From Akanthomyces muscarius (lineage: Eukaryota > Ascomycota > Sordariomycetes > Hypocreales > Cordycipitaceae): a DNA stretch of 64,000 nucleotides. The notes beneath the pieces were generated by a model, which was not told the origin of the DNA, did no database searches, and worked only from the letters and a program-made list of their open reading frames with translations. Below, in pieces: positions 19,843 through 30,026 of the stretch. The stretch is taken from the NCBI RefSeq assembly GCF_028009165.1, contig NC_079241.1:6820001-6884000 (forward strand), read 5' to 3'. A program made the position numbers and the translations under genes. Position 1 is the stretch's first letter; the number at the start of each line of letters is the position of its first letter.

Positions 19843-21870
19843 TTACTGCGATGCAGAGCGAGCGTGCCCGCCCCCAAGCTTTCCAAGCTCGCGTAGTCCG
19901 AACGATGAGCCTGCCGAGAGAAGCATCATTGCAGCACAGGTCCAAAAGGCCGCTCGGTATCCCGTCATTAATGCCTCTGGCGACTCTTTGTCCGGCACCT
20001 CCGATGCATTGATGACGGCATTGGAGACAACAGTGACCAGGCTCATTCCTAGCGACGTGCCCAACTGTGACACTGTGTTGAACACTCCACCGGCGAGAGC
20101 ATGCATATCTGCAGGAAAGACATCGGTGATGACGATGTGGGCAATGGTGAACAAGACTATGTGAACCAAGTCAGCAGCTGAATCTCAATACAAGAATATT
20201 TTATGAGATGACTGACCATCAATGGAAATAGGGGCAAGGGCAACGGCCCAGCATGCAGCAACCCAGTATGACCAGGCAGGATTGATGACAGCCATTATTA
20301 CAGGGGATACAGTAGCAACAACAGAAGCCACTGCCATGAGTTTGTAACTGGCAAAGTACTGTACGGTCAAGCCCGTGAAAAGGTTTACAATAAAGCCTGT
20401 GAGAACATTGGGGAGTAGCTTGATCGATGCTTCGAGCGGAGAGATGAGCTGCACTCTCTGGAAACTGGAGGAAGTGTTGTCAGCATGATCACCGACAATA
20501 AATGGGAGATTCGCTCCGCAATTCACTATCTGAGCACTCTAGCGTGCCTAGAGACAGACTTACAACAGGCTAGCAAGCAACTCTGAGCTCTGTAGAGAGG
20601 CCCATGCGAGGAATACCGTGAGGCTGATGGCCGCAAAGGCACGGTTTGCCCAGATAGAATTCGGTATTAGCGCTGGCCTCCCGAGGCGGACTTGCCGGCT
20701 CATCCATTTAGGGGAAGCAATAATTAGGAGCAACCCAGCTAACATGGCAACAATGTTCAGAATTGGCATGAGCAGCGTGGCGTCCCGGGTCATGACCCTA
20801 AAGACTGTTAGTCAGAACAAATTTCCAAAACAAGAAAGCCAGCTTTCTGAAGGGCGTGCGGATGCTTACGCGCTAGTGTATGATAAAAGGCCGAAGCCAG
20901 TACTGAGCATGGCAATGCCTACCCAGTCAATCTCAGTGATAAGATTTGGTAGGTTAGCTCGTACCGACTGGTGCTTGTTGGGCGGGATGCTTGCCCAGGC
21001 CGCCACCACAAAAGCAGCAATGATCGGAGCGCAAACATAATACCCCAGTCGCCAGTTACCGGCTTCTTGGACAATGCCACCCATGATCAGGCCAATGGAG
21101 TAGCCAAGAGGCTGAGCGACGCCGAGACACGCAAAACCGATGTTTCGACGGCGCCCTGGCGTGAGGGATCGCGCAATGATGCTCACACCAGTGGGAAGAC
21201 TCATGGCCGCGCCGAGACCTTGTACGGCGCGGAACATTATCAACTCGATGCCATCCCTAGCGCGACCGTTGGCGAGTACGGCGATGGCGACCGTGGCAGT
21301 GCCTATCAAATTGATAGATTTGTCGCCCACCTTGTCCGCGATGGACCCTGCGAGAAGCAAGCAGCAGCCGCATGCGAGGCTGCATTGGTTTGTCGTTAGC
21401 GTTTCGGCATGCAATCTTCACGAGTGATACACCGATTCATTCTTCTCACAGGTAGAGAGAGAGCGCGCAAGCAAGGACAAAGGCTTACGAGTATGCGGAC
21501 GAGGGCCTGGCATTTGTCAGCATCATGTGCACGGCGCTCCTTCGGCGTAAAGTAGCATCAGATAGGTCGGTTTCTCTCACCATAGAAGCAGGTGCTCGGG
21601 GATCATCAAGTCTACAGCAATGCCCGGAAGGCACACCGTGAGTAGACCTGAGGTCATGGAAGTACAGAATGCGGCCCCAGACAAGCTCAAGATTATTGTA
21701 CATGTCTGCAACAGCGGTAGTGCCGAATGAGTGTCCGTGTCCTTTCTCAACAAGTCTCGTTCGGTTTCGCAGTCGTCAGACACGACCGCTGACGCGCCGA
21801 CTGTTGCATTGCATGGAATCGTTCCGTAATCAAGTGTGCTGTTTGGCATGATTCTGGTTGCATGGACCAT
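19843..21870 (-). CDS. MFS drug/metabolite efflux transporter (DHA2-like)
   Basis: Six exons: 21870-21581, 21506-21489, 21379-20870, 20797-20564, 20464-20217 and 20156-19843, giving 537 residues. The second exon is only 18 nt; with it the junction reads HLLLWPSSAYSLACGCC, matching the usual WP(S/A)S-Y-L start of this subfamily. Many hydrophobic helices follow, with typical loop motifs: GSIADKVGDK (motif A) and RAVQGLGAAMSLP (motif B/C region). FFQRVQLISPLEAS and a final SSFGLREL are also characteristic. These are proton-driven exporters of toxic compounds or secondary metabolites at the plasma membrane. Direction and substrate are inferred from family. It is head to head with a P450 gene, but no PKS, NRPS or terpene synthase is visible in the window. 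Confidence 0.85.
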
Positions 21871-22811
21871 CTAATCTCGATGGAGGGTGAAAATAAGGTA
21901 AAAGGGCAACTTGGAAGGAAAATGAGCAAGTGCGACCAGAACCGCAGCGAGAGTGGCAAGGCTTCCGGCTACAGTTGAACGCCCCGCCACTGAATCGAGA
22001 TTAATATCGGCCCTGGACGGGCCGAACTGGGCGAGAAAAAATCGCCAACCACCGGTGTCACGGTATGGAGGCGAGTGGATAGTTGAGTAAGACATGGACG
22101 GACCTCCCGCCTTCCATCGTCAGCCCGCTGAATTTATTCGGTGGCGTCGCCATTATTTGGCCTAACTAGTTTATTAGGTACAAGTCCGACGGAATACAGT
22201 TGCAACAAGCACTGAGAGGTTGTTGTATCGGTCAGTCATGCTTTGGCTTCTTCGTTTCTTTGTCAGCGGCAGGATCATGAGATCCAACCACCCTCCACTT
22301 GACACATCGCCGCTTGCACAATTGTATCTCTTACGCGCGGAGCGACTCCCTTTCTATGACGGCAATTTTTGACAATTTTTGACACACTGTATCAAAGACA
22401 TGCAGCGACAAGGAAATTTTTGAAAAACAAGTTTGCACAGCGATCTCATACGCTGCACTCATGCGCCATACGATCGGCTGTAATTTGCTTTGTACACCAG
22501 CACGCTACGAATGGCTGGCTGAAAGCTGTACTGAGACCTGCCCCATTACAGCGGCAACGGCAACCAAGGGACACGATACACCTCTCGGATATGCAGATGC
22601 AATGACAAGTTGACTGAAAATAGAAAGCGCCTAATTGCGCCTTGAGAATGACGTTTAACGACGTTGGTTCGGTTGTTGAGGGTAAAGTCCCTCCATATCT
22701 GCCTGTCGCAAGATGTTTATCAATTAAGCAATTCGTGCTCCTTTTATTCCGTTCGCACCATCTTGTCAAGTTTCGCGTTCCAAAGCAAGAATAAAGTCGC
22801 ACTTCAAAGTA
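21871..22811. promoter_or_regulatory. divergent promoter region, MFS transporter / P450
   Basis: 941 bp between outward-reading genes. AT-rich patches and the direct doublet gacaatttttgaca (about 22366-22382) are visible. No gene is convincing here. Shared regulation is inferred from layout. Confidence 0.4.
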
Positions 22812-24659
22812 ATGTTAACCCTCATACTACCTCACATCGCGAAAATCGCCACGGTTGCCGTCCTGTGCGCCGTCATCGTCAAGTTCATCGTCTACCCCAT
22901 ATTCCTCTCACCACTGTCCAAGCTACCCGTGGCTCACCCATTGGCATACGTAACTTCGCTATGGATCCAATGGCATCGATGGCGCGGCACCGAGTTTGAT
23001 TGCGTCACGCAAGCGTTTGCCAACCAGGGGTCATATGTCCGGCTAGCTCCCAACGAAATTGCTGTCAACGAGATAGAAGCGGTGCGCAGCGTTTATGGCA
23101 TCGGGAAGAACAACTTCGACAAGGACCCGTACTACGGCCACTTTGGGAGCCACGGGTATGTCAGGCCCAATTATTGAAAGGGAACTTTTTGAAACTGATA
23201 TCCTATACCGCAGGGCCCGTAATACGTTCACGTCTCTAGGCATGGACCACCGGGTCCGTAGACGCCGAATTTCCGCGATCTACTCCCGGTCGTTTGTACG
23301 AACATCCCCGCACGTCCGAGCCATCTTGCACTGTCTCTTAGTGGAGCGAATGCTTCCAATCTTTGCTCAAGCTTCTTCGTCCTCTAACAAAAGCCTCAAT
23401 GTTCCCTCTCTATTCCATGCATTCGCGCTGGATTTCGTGTCGCTTCTAGCGTTTGGCATATCTAGAGGCACTAATTTCATTGACAACGAGCAAATGCGTT
23501 GGGGGTGGATGGAGCAGCTTCGTCTTGCTTACCCAGACGACAAAGCCTTCTGGATGAGAGAACATTCGTTCCTTGTTAATATACTGGGCAGAATCGGTAT
23601 CCCTATACTTCCTAAAGCTCACTTCCAAGTCGTAAAAGAGCGTGAGGATTGGGCTCTCGCCAAGGTAAGCGAGTGCGAAGACGCAATGCATGACTCAAAG
23701 GGCAAGATACGAGATATTGCCTCTCTTCCACTCGGCGAACTTCCCATCATATATGCATATATGAGGTCGGCGATGGAAAAGACGGCGCCGGTTGATGGAC
23801 ACTTCACGCTGAGCTCACATCAGGCTCTCGAAGTGGCGAGTGAAATCCTTGATCATATTAGTAAGTGGTATCTTGGTCTAGAAATGAGCAAACATCTAAT
23901 GTGTGATTAAAGCCGCTACGGGAGATACATTTGGTAGGAGATCCGCAATCCAACGCGGGGAATTTATATACTGACGTAGCCACAGGCACCATGTTTACCT
24001 ATATGGTCTACGAGCTTTCCCGTCGCCAAGATATCCAGAAGGACCTCTGTGAGGAACTCCTTGGCATCGCAAATCCTTTTCTCTACAATGGCATTACGGA
24101 ATCATCTATGCCTATTTTGGCCGATCTGGAGGGCCTCCCTTGTCTTGAAAGCGTCATCAAAGAGAGCCTCCGCCTGCGCACCCAAACTCCCAACCTGGCC
24201 CCCAGAGTCACTCCACCAAACCGCCGGTCTAGTGTCGGTTTTCTCTGCAACTTGCCCCCTGGCATTCGCATAGGCACGTACGGTTGGTGGCTCAACCGCA
24301 ACCCTGACGTCTTTCCCGACCCAGATACCTGGGAGCCGAGACGTTGGCTGGGCGGAGGACCGGATGCTGCAGCGCTCCGAGACAAGTGGTTATTCGCGTT
24401 CGGCGGCGGCAGTCGTGGGTGCATTGGGGAGCAAATCGCAATGGATTGTAACGTTATACCACCCCGCCGCACTTCCGTGGCTAACACTGATTACCCTACA
24501 GTATTGAGGCTTCTTATCAGCGGTATTTACTCAAATTTTAAGACAACTGTTCTGGACGAAGCGGAATACCCTGGTGCGAACAAATTTCACAGTAGCTTCT
24601 GTGAAGATAAACTATTCATCAAGTTTGAGAGGCTTCCACGATCCGCAGCAGAGCCATAG
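22812..24659 (+). CDS. cytochrome P450 monooxygenase
   Basis: Five exons: 22812-23155, 23214-23860, 23913-23933, 23986-24447 and 24502-24659, for 543 residues. An N-terminal hydrophobic anchor (about 1-30) indicates an ER-bound microsomal enzyme. Family landmarks: ARNTFTSLGMDHRVRRRR; the I-helix ATGDTFGTMFTY, formed only when the 21-nt third exon is spliced in; ExxR as KESLRLR (Glu397, Arg400); and the heme loop FGGGSRGCIGEQ with ligand Cys483. The last intron (24448-24501) is 54 nt and stop-free, so its retention would insert 18 residues just after the heme loop. The substrate is unknown. It pairs head to head with an efflux transporter, a layout often seen for detoxification or small metabolite modules, which is an inference. 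Confidence 0.87.
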
Positions 24660-25218
24660 CGACGCAGCAAATGGTAGGACATTGGCAACGAGCACGCCTC
24701 ATTCAGTGGGCAAAATGTCTCTCAATGTCGCTACTATTAGGGTTCCATTCCATATGCTCGAGGCTTTATAAAGCGCTACCAATGGCTGCTTGGGAATCGC
24801 ATAGCCCAATATTCCGTATACATGGTCTGCCTTATTTGCGCTTTATGCTGGGCCTTTTGCCCTACAGCGTAGCGGTGCTGGTGCTGGTGGTGGCTACGCT
24901 AACACGCACCCTAAAGCCAGTTGATGTTTGCCAATAATCAGACCATCCCTTCTCTTTAGTGAAGATTACAAAAAAGGCTTTTTTATAATTATCAGAATGC
25001 TCAGATTGTTTTCCTTTAGTATTAAAAACAGCACAACATATCTAGATATATTTTTTCTCTCATCAGGAGTATTCCGCCATTTGTTTCACAACACTCTTGT
25101 CCTCTATTATGTGTATGCTTACATTCTATTTTGTCATTTTCTTTACCCGTATACAAATTATATTTTGAACAAATCTTTGCTGTCTTGTGCTCACTCCTTG
25201 TGCCTCCTTTATTTGCCT
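24660..25218. other. AT-rich intergenic region
   Basis: Between the P450 3' end and the decayed kinase. From about 24940 to 25230 it is strongly AT- and T-rich, with poly-T/poly-A tracts, unlike its surroundings. This might be a degraded mobile-element fragment or mutation-biased DNA; I cannot name an element. Confidence 0.45.
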
Positions 25219-26500
25219 CTATACACCACATAAAGCTGGAGCTGACCCTAGACGCTGTACTACATCCGCAGCAGAGAGGCGCTGTCCTGGCTCATATGCA
25301 ATCGCGGAGCAGGGCCACGAGCTCTTCCCGTTGATGATCAGATAAATGTGCTGTGTACTCAGCCAACAGCTTGTTGACATTCTCTTCAGGATACGTAACA
25401 CCAAACCACCACTCAGGCTCTCTTGTAGCTAGTTCTTTTCACGGCTCCACGTAGCCGTACTCGTCGAAGTTATAGTTCCCGCGCCAGTGTTGGGGTATCG
25501 GGCCGAAGAGTCCCACGGCTGTACCGATTAGTATTTCAAATATTTCAAAGAATGTGGGAAACAGGTAATGATCTGTGTGGGTCTCGTAGAGAATACACGC
25601 AAGTTGCCAAACATCACTCTTGGCTGAGGGTAGATAACCAAAGCACAGCTCGGGGGGGAAGTAGCTGAGCGGCACACCTAGTGACCGTGGAGGCTGGTCC
25701 GCATGGAAAGCTTGCCCAAAACCAATAATACGAATGCGAGAAAGCCGAGAGTAGTCAAAGCCTGAGAATTTGGGAGTCTGGACGACGAAGCGAGGGCCAT
25801 GGTGCGAGCGATCGCGTTGAGACCTGAGCTTCTCAGTCTTGATCAGACCTAGAAGCCGAGATACTTCATCTGGAGACATGGACTGGTGGTTCGGAAGTTC
25901 AAACACTAGATTGGAAACAGTGAGGTCTGCGATTGCATTCCATCAGCAGACCAGGCTTGCCGGGTGGTTTGAGCATGACTTACCGCCGTGACAAATTCCA
26001 CGATGATGGAGGAGCTCTATAGCGCTAGTAGCCTGTTGGTAGACTTGGTGTCGTAAAGCACCGCCCAGCGTAGTCGATTGGTGAACTTTGCGGAGGCTTA
26101 GGCCAAGAACAGGGAATAAGAGACAGTAGCGCTCGCCGTTTAGGCCAGAAATTTTGAACGTGTCGTACAACACTACCAGGTTGGGATGCCTTGGGCCAGC
26201 GAAAGATTTGAGGTGCTGCAAGATACTCAACTCACGAGCCTCGGTCATGTCAGCAACATCGGCACGGAAAATTTTCAACGCATAATATGACGGCAAGCGC
26301 ACGCACGATTGAACCAACCAAACTGTCGAAGAGCCTCCGTGGCCGAGTTTGTGGAGAACCTGGTACGCCTGCGCGCCGGCGCAGATTCTGTCGCCAATAT
26401 CAACCGGATGGAAACCACCTGGGGCATATCTTTCGACATCCTCGACATAAGGCATGATCGGGTGGCGATAACGTAAGGTAAGCAGCGTCTCTGGATCCAT
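25219..26500 (-). pseudogene. decayed SRPK-like protein kinase
   Basis: Exon 1 (26500-25984) and exon 2 (from 25926), joined in phase, rebuild ICHGDLTVSN. This is the catalytic-loop Asp173 and Asn178 of the SR-protein-kinase-like fungal family. Upstream, GAQAYQVLHKLGHGGSSTVWL is the glycine loop and YALKIF holds the ATP-binding Lys. Three lesions are visible. The DFG motif reads IIGFGQAF, with Gly for Asp. An in-frame TGA lies at 25439-25441, after which the same frame continues with good kinase sequence (REPEWWFGVTYPEENVNKLL). A frameshift near 25302 then moves the last helix (AYEPGQRLSAADVVQRLG) into another frame, which ends at 25219. Read to the first stop, the product would be 334 residues and lack the end of the C-lobe. 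An alternative start at 26596 would add 32 residues. An expressed pseudokinase cannot be excluded. Confidence 0.75.
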
Positions 26501-26901
26501 GGTGATTGATGGAATTGAATGAAACTTGCGCTGAAAGATGAGGTGCGAGGTGAGTTTTGTTATTGCTGGGTGGGTGCTCCTGTACAACAGTGACACAGAT
26601 GGAGAGAAAGCTTTGAGCGACGTTTAAGCCGCCCGTTGGTTACACGTCTTGTCACCACGCTTATTGCTGTCTACCACTCGGACGAAAGACCGCATTTGTC
26701 GCTAAAGTCCAATGTTGTTAGTCAACGCGTATTTGGTCTCTTATGTCACAATATATGTGCAATCACGGCTTCCTACACATGCAGGCCCCAGAAAGCGCGA
26801 TGCATTTGTGATGAAGGCTGAAGTGATACAGCGCGCCCTATAGCTACGCATTGATGTCATCTGGTGATATGCCACGGTAATGGGGTGTTGGGGGCATCCA
26901 T
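26501..26901. other. intergenic, 5' side of decayed kinase
   Basis: About 400 bp with no supported gene or repeat. Confidence 0.5.
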
Positions 26902-27231
26902 TTAGACCTTCTTTGCCACCAAAAGAGTACTCGAATCACCAAACTCCGTGAATTGGGGTTCATATCTTACATCAACTCGAGACTGAGGCCTCGCTCTCGC
27001 TCTACAATTACATCGCTTTTTCACTATCGCTTGTGCAGTAAGCACTCTAAAATAGCAATCTCTTGACCACCCGGACAGCGCCGCAATGAATCCTTGGCCT
27101 ACCATACTCCTGATGTGTCTACCTCTGAAGTCTAACAACCTGTGGTCGGCCTCCTTCAGCGAGACTAAGTCCTTAGAAGATAATCCATTGAGAGATACCG
27201 ATTCTTTTAGAGTTGATGCTCGTCCCTTTTT
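26902..27231 (-). pseudogene. unrecognised gene relic (3' coding fragment)
   Basis: A frame open for 110 codons ends in TAA at 26902. It has protein-like content: KEADHRLLDFRGRHIRSMVG, then GFIAALSGWSRD, and a final RYEPQFTEFGDSSTLLVAKK. The frame has no proper start, and just upstream (around 27231-27300) another frame reads coding-like (FKRFGNGTMKEWND), as if shifted at a run of six A. A Cys/Arg-rich stretch (CNCRARAR) may be unspliced intron or decay. I cannot name the family. It is probably the C-terminal end of a lost gene; alternatively a real last exon whose upstream exons I failed to find. Confidence 0.35.
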
Positions 27232-28568
27232 TCAGGGAGTCATTCCACTCCTTCATAGTCCCATTTCCGAATCGTTTAAAGTGAGCACTACCTGCTCCAG
27301 ATCAGCGAATGAGCATCAATTGCTCTCTTTGTAGAGCCTGTTCATTTGGCGTGGCTCTCGTGGCATTGATAAACACGCGCTATAGCAGACAAGCATTTCC
27401 GTAAAACCCCGTCTCAACCCCTTAGTAATGTAGCGGACGAGCTCTCATCAGTCGTTTCAACATCAAATCATTTCACTAAAATTGTCGTGCTGCAAGCTTC
27501 TAGAGTTGAATTGCTACAAATTCCCTAACTAGGAGTCAAATAGCAGCTATGGCCCTTCAGCATCAGCTTTCCTGACAGCGAGAGGGCTGATTGCTGGCGC
27601 TGGAAGTGCAGCCAACTCTCTTTGATCTTTGTAGCTTCCTCAGCATGGCCACCTTCGCTGGCAAGCATTATTAATATATACATTTACGCAGTGCTAGTCA
27701 CCTAATTTTTACGGCCTCGGGAGACGCGCCGATAGAAACATGTGGTTGATGGCTAACGCCCCTTCTCGAATGTGCGAGAAGCTTTTAAAAAATGGGAGGA
27801 GCGCTCGAGTATACTTTTTTGGGGGCGGTGAGTTCTTCCCGCTGGCGTTCACAAATAATTCATTTTTGTGACTTATGATTTGAAAAAGAGCGCGGAAGTA
27901 GTTTTATGATGATTTTACGGCCTGGAGTTCTCTCGAGTGCCAACGACCAACAAGGGTAGGGTTGGTGGTGTTGGTCAGGGCACGGGTCGACACCCGCCAA
28001 CCGCGGTTTGGGCTACAACTGTTTCTCGATGCAAGTTTCAACTTTTTTTTCCACCAATTTCTGAATACAGTTCACTTGTATGGGCATTATGAACTTGAAA
28101 GTAACCTCAGTGTGGTCTTGATTGCCTTGGCGGGTAGGTCACGCCCGCGTGCGCCCTTGCTACGAATCATGCGCTTTTAGACAATGCTGTGGGAGGCGCG
28201 TTTGCACGCCACTAGAGGAAATTTTGATTTGCCTGCTGATCAGGTATCGACAGAAGCTGATGACGTCGGCAGGCTGTGTGAAATGGAAGCCAACGCGGAG
28301 TGGACAGGCTAGTCCGTCGCACAGGGCATTTCTCTGTGGATAGTTGCCGGGAAACATACCTGATCGATAAGGGCGCAAGAGTCTAGAAGAGTTTAAACTG
28401 CGCCAGAACTGCAAAAGTGTAGGTATAGTGGCAAAAATTACGCCCGAGTGTGGCGCCGGCTTGCACTCGAGACGGCCAGCAAGATGGGGAAGCCGCCGCC
28501 CTGCCAACTACCTGAAATCTCGCTACCGTCGGCAGCCGAGAAGAAACACACTTGGCCTACACGACGAA
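27232..28568. other. gene-poor region
   Basis: 1.3 kb with many stops in all frames. Apart from coding-like traces at its left edge belonging to the relic, I see no gene. Base composition is mixed, with T-rich patches at 27790-27920 and 28020-28060. Confidence 0.5.
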
Positions 28569-29384
28569 ATGACACGAAGCTTTGAGATTCGCGATTCGGA
28601 AACGCTGTTTGAAGCGGCGAAAGCTCTCGAAGAAGCCATCGAGGGCGATGAGTCCGACACGAGCGTCGGCGACGATGCATCGGAAATCGTCTTCACAGGC
28701 CGTCCGGAGTCGATCCCCGTGGAGGCGACCCCCGTGCAGTCGAATCCCGTGCCCCCAGTAGACAAGCCGGTCTTGCCTACGCATGGTGCCTCGGGTGCAG
28801 ACGTGCAGATTTACATTATTAGCGTCTGGAGGCACGATTATGGTGCTTGTCTGTACGATGCGCAGTCGGTCGCCAGTAAATGGCGTCACGGAAGAGGCTC
28901 GATGTTCAGAGATACCAAGCCGGCCGATTTCGAGCGTATATTCGGCGAGACGGATGGCAAAGTTCTGTTCAAATCTATGACCGAGGATAAAAAAGAGGAG
29001 CAGCGAAATAAAGACCAACAAGCCCTCGGTGCATGGAAGAAGGGAGGTGGCCCGCTCATTTACAAGTGTAAGAATACCGAACTAGCGACAGACTTGCTCA
29101 TCTGATTGAACATGGCACAGTGGTTTCCCTCGCCTCTTTCGTCTTGGCGCTTTTAATTTGCATCTTTACCGGAAAACGTAAGTTGAACCGTCGCAAGGCC
29201 TGTTCATGGACTGACGTTGACATGGGCGTGGGCGGCAGCACACTTTGGGCTCCCGATCGTTGTAGCCGCGCTCGCATGGCTGCATTTTCAGCTACCGCCG
29301 AACTGGGAGTGGACGTTTTGGTCGGCGGTGGCTATTGGGTGCCTCATCCTTGCGGAATGGGTTTTTGCTCTTTTTGCCCTTTGA
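28569..29384 (+). CDS. hypothetical membrane protein, acidic N-terminus and C-terminal TM helices
   Basis: Three exons by splice reading: 28569-29067, 29121-29177 and 29239-29384, encoding 233 residues. A plain reading of exon 1 would stop at 29105 after a GTAAGA donor and miss the membrane part. With introns removed (53 and 61 nt, phases 1 and 1), the protein continues into two to three hydrophobic helices: LVSLASFVLALLICIF, LPIVVAALAWLHF, and TFWSAVAIGCLILAEWVF. It ends ALFAL. The first 165 residues are soluble, with an acidic, Pro-rich part and then a compact part (IYIISVWRHDYGACLYD). The topology suggests anchoring by the C-terminal end, facing the cytosol. I do not recognise the family. 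The smooth hydrophobic continuation across two canonical introns is the main support. Confidence 0.6.
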
Positions 29385-30026
29385 CCAGGCCTCTGTGGTG
29401 CCGGGCCGGGTAAAGGACCTGCGGGTGCTAAAATAAATAAAAATACGCTGCTCAAGTAGAAGTAGAAGCAACAGCTGCTTATAACTTTTATCTTTTGACA
29501 TTTTTTTATTATTGTTCTTCATTTCTCTGACCTTCCCCCCCCCCCCCCCCCCCACCCCCTTTATCTCCCCGATTTTCTCTATTTTCTGAATCTCTTAACT
29601 TCTTTCCTCTTCTCAAAGCCAACAGCCCTGCTGCCAGGCACCGTACGTACCGTCCTAGCGGGTTGTCAACAGCGAGCACAATTCGTGGGCCAGCAAAAAG
29701 TAGTAGACTTCTTGTTACGAGTCTAGTCAACCACGAGGACCGGCATCATCACACTAATTTAAAGATGGACTGATGCAATATTAAATTCCGGAGGCTTCAG
29801 TCGTGTAATAACGTTACAGAGCCCGCACGTGACAGCGTGTACAGTGGTGTCGCGTGGCGCGTTCCACCCTGGGGCCGGGGCCAGTTCAGTGGACGAGAGC
29901 TACCTACCTACAGTGGGTGTAATAAAGCTAACAAATGGCACCAGAGGCAGTCGCACTATGTTTTAAAATGGGGGAATTTGGCCTCGCGTTTCTTACAAAC
30001 ACCATGGCCTCGATGAAGCGTCAGTG
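29385..30026. other. intergenic region with C homopolymer
   Basis: Downstream of the membrane protein and upstream of the Rad9-like gene. A 19-base run of C at 29535-29553, followed by A and five more C, lies in a pyrimidine-rich stretch. No gene is supported. Confidence 0.6.
29535..29553. repeat. poly-C homopolymer, 19 bp
   Basis: Uninterrupted run of 19 cytosines on the plus strand. Length is probably variable and error-prone in sequencing. Confidence 0.9.

Noticed and set aside
19843..24659. Full secondary-metabolite cluster
   Set aside because: Only a transporter and a P450 are present; no PKS, NRPS, terpene synthase or pathway regulator is in the window.
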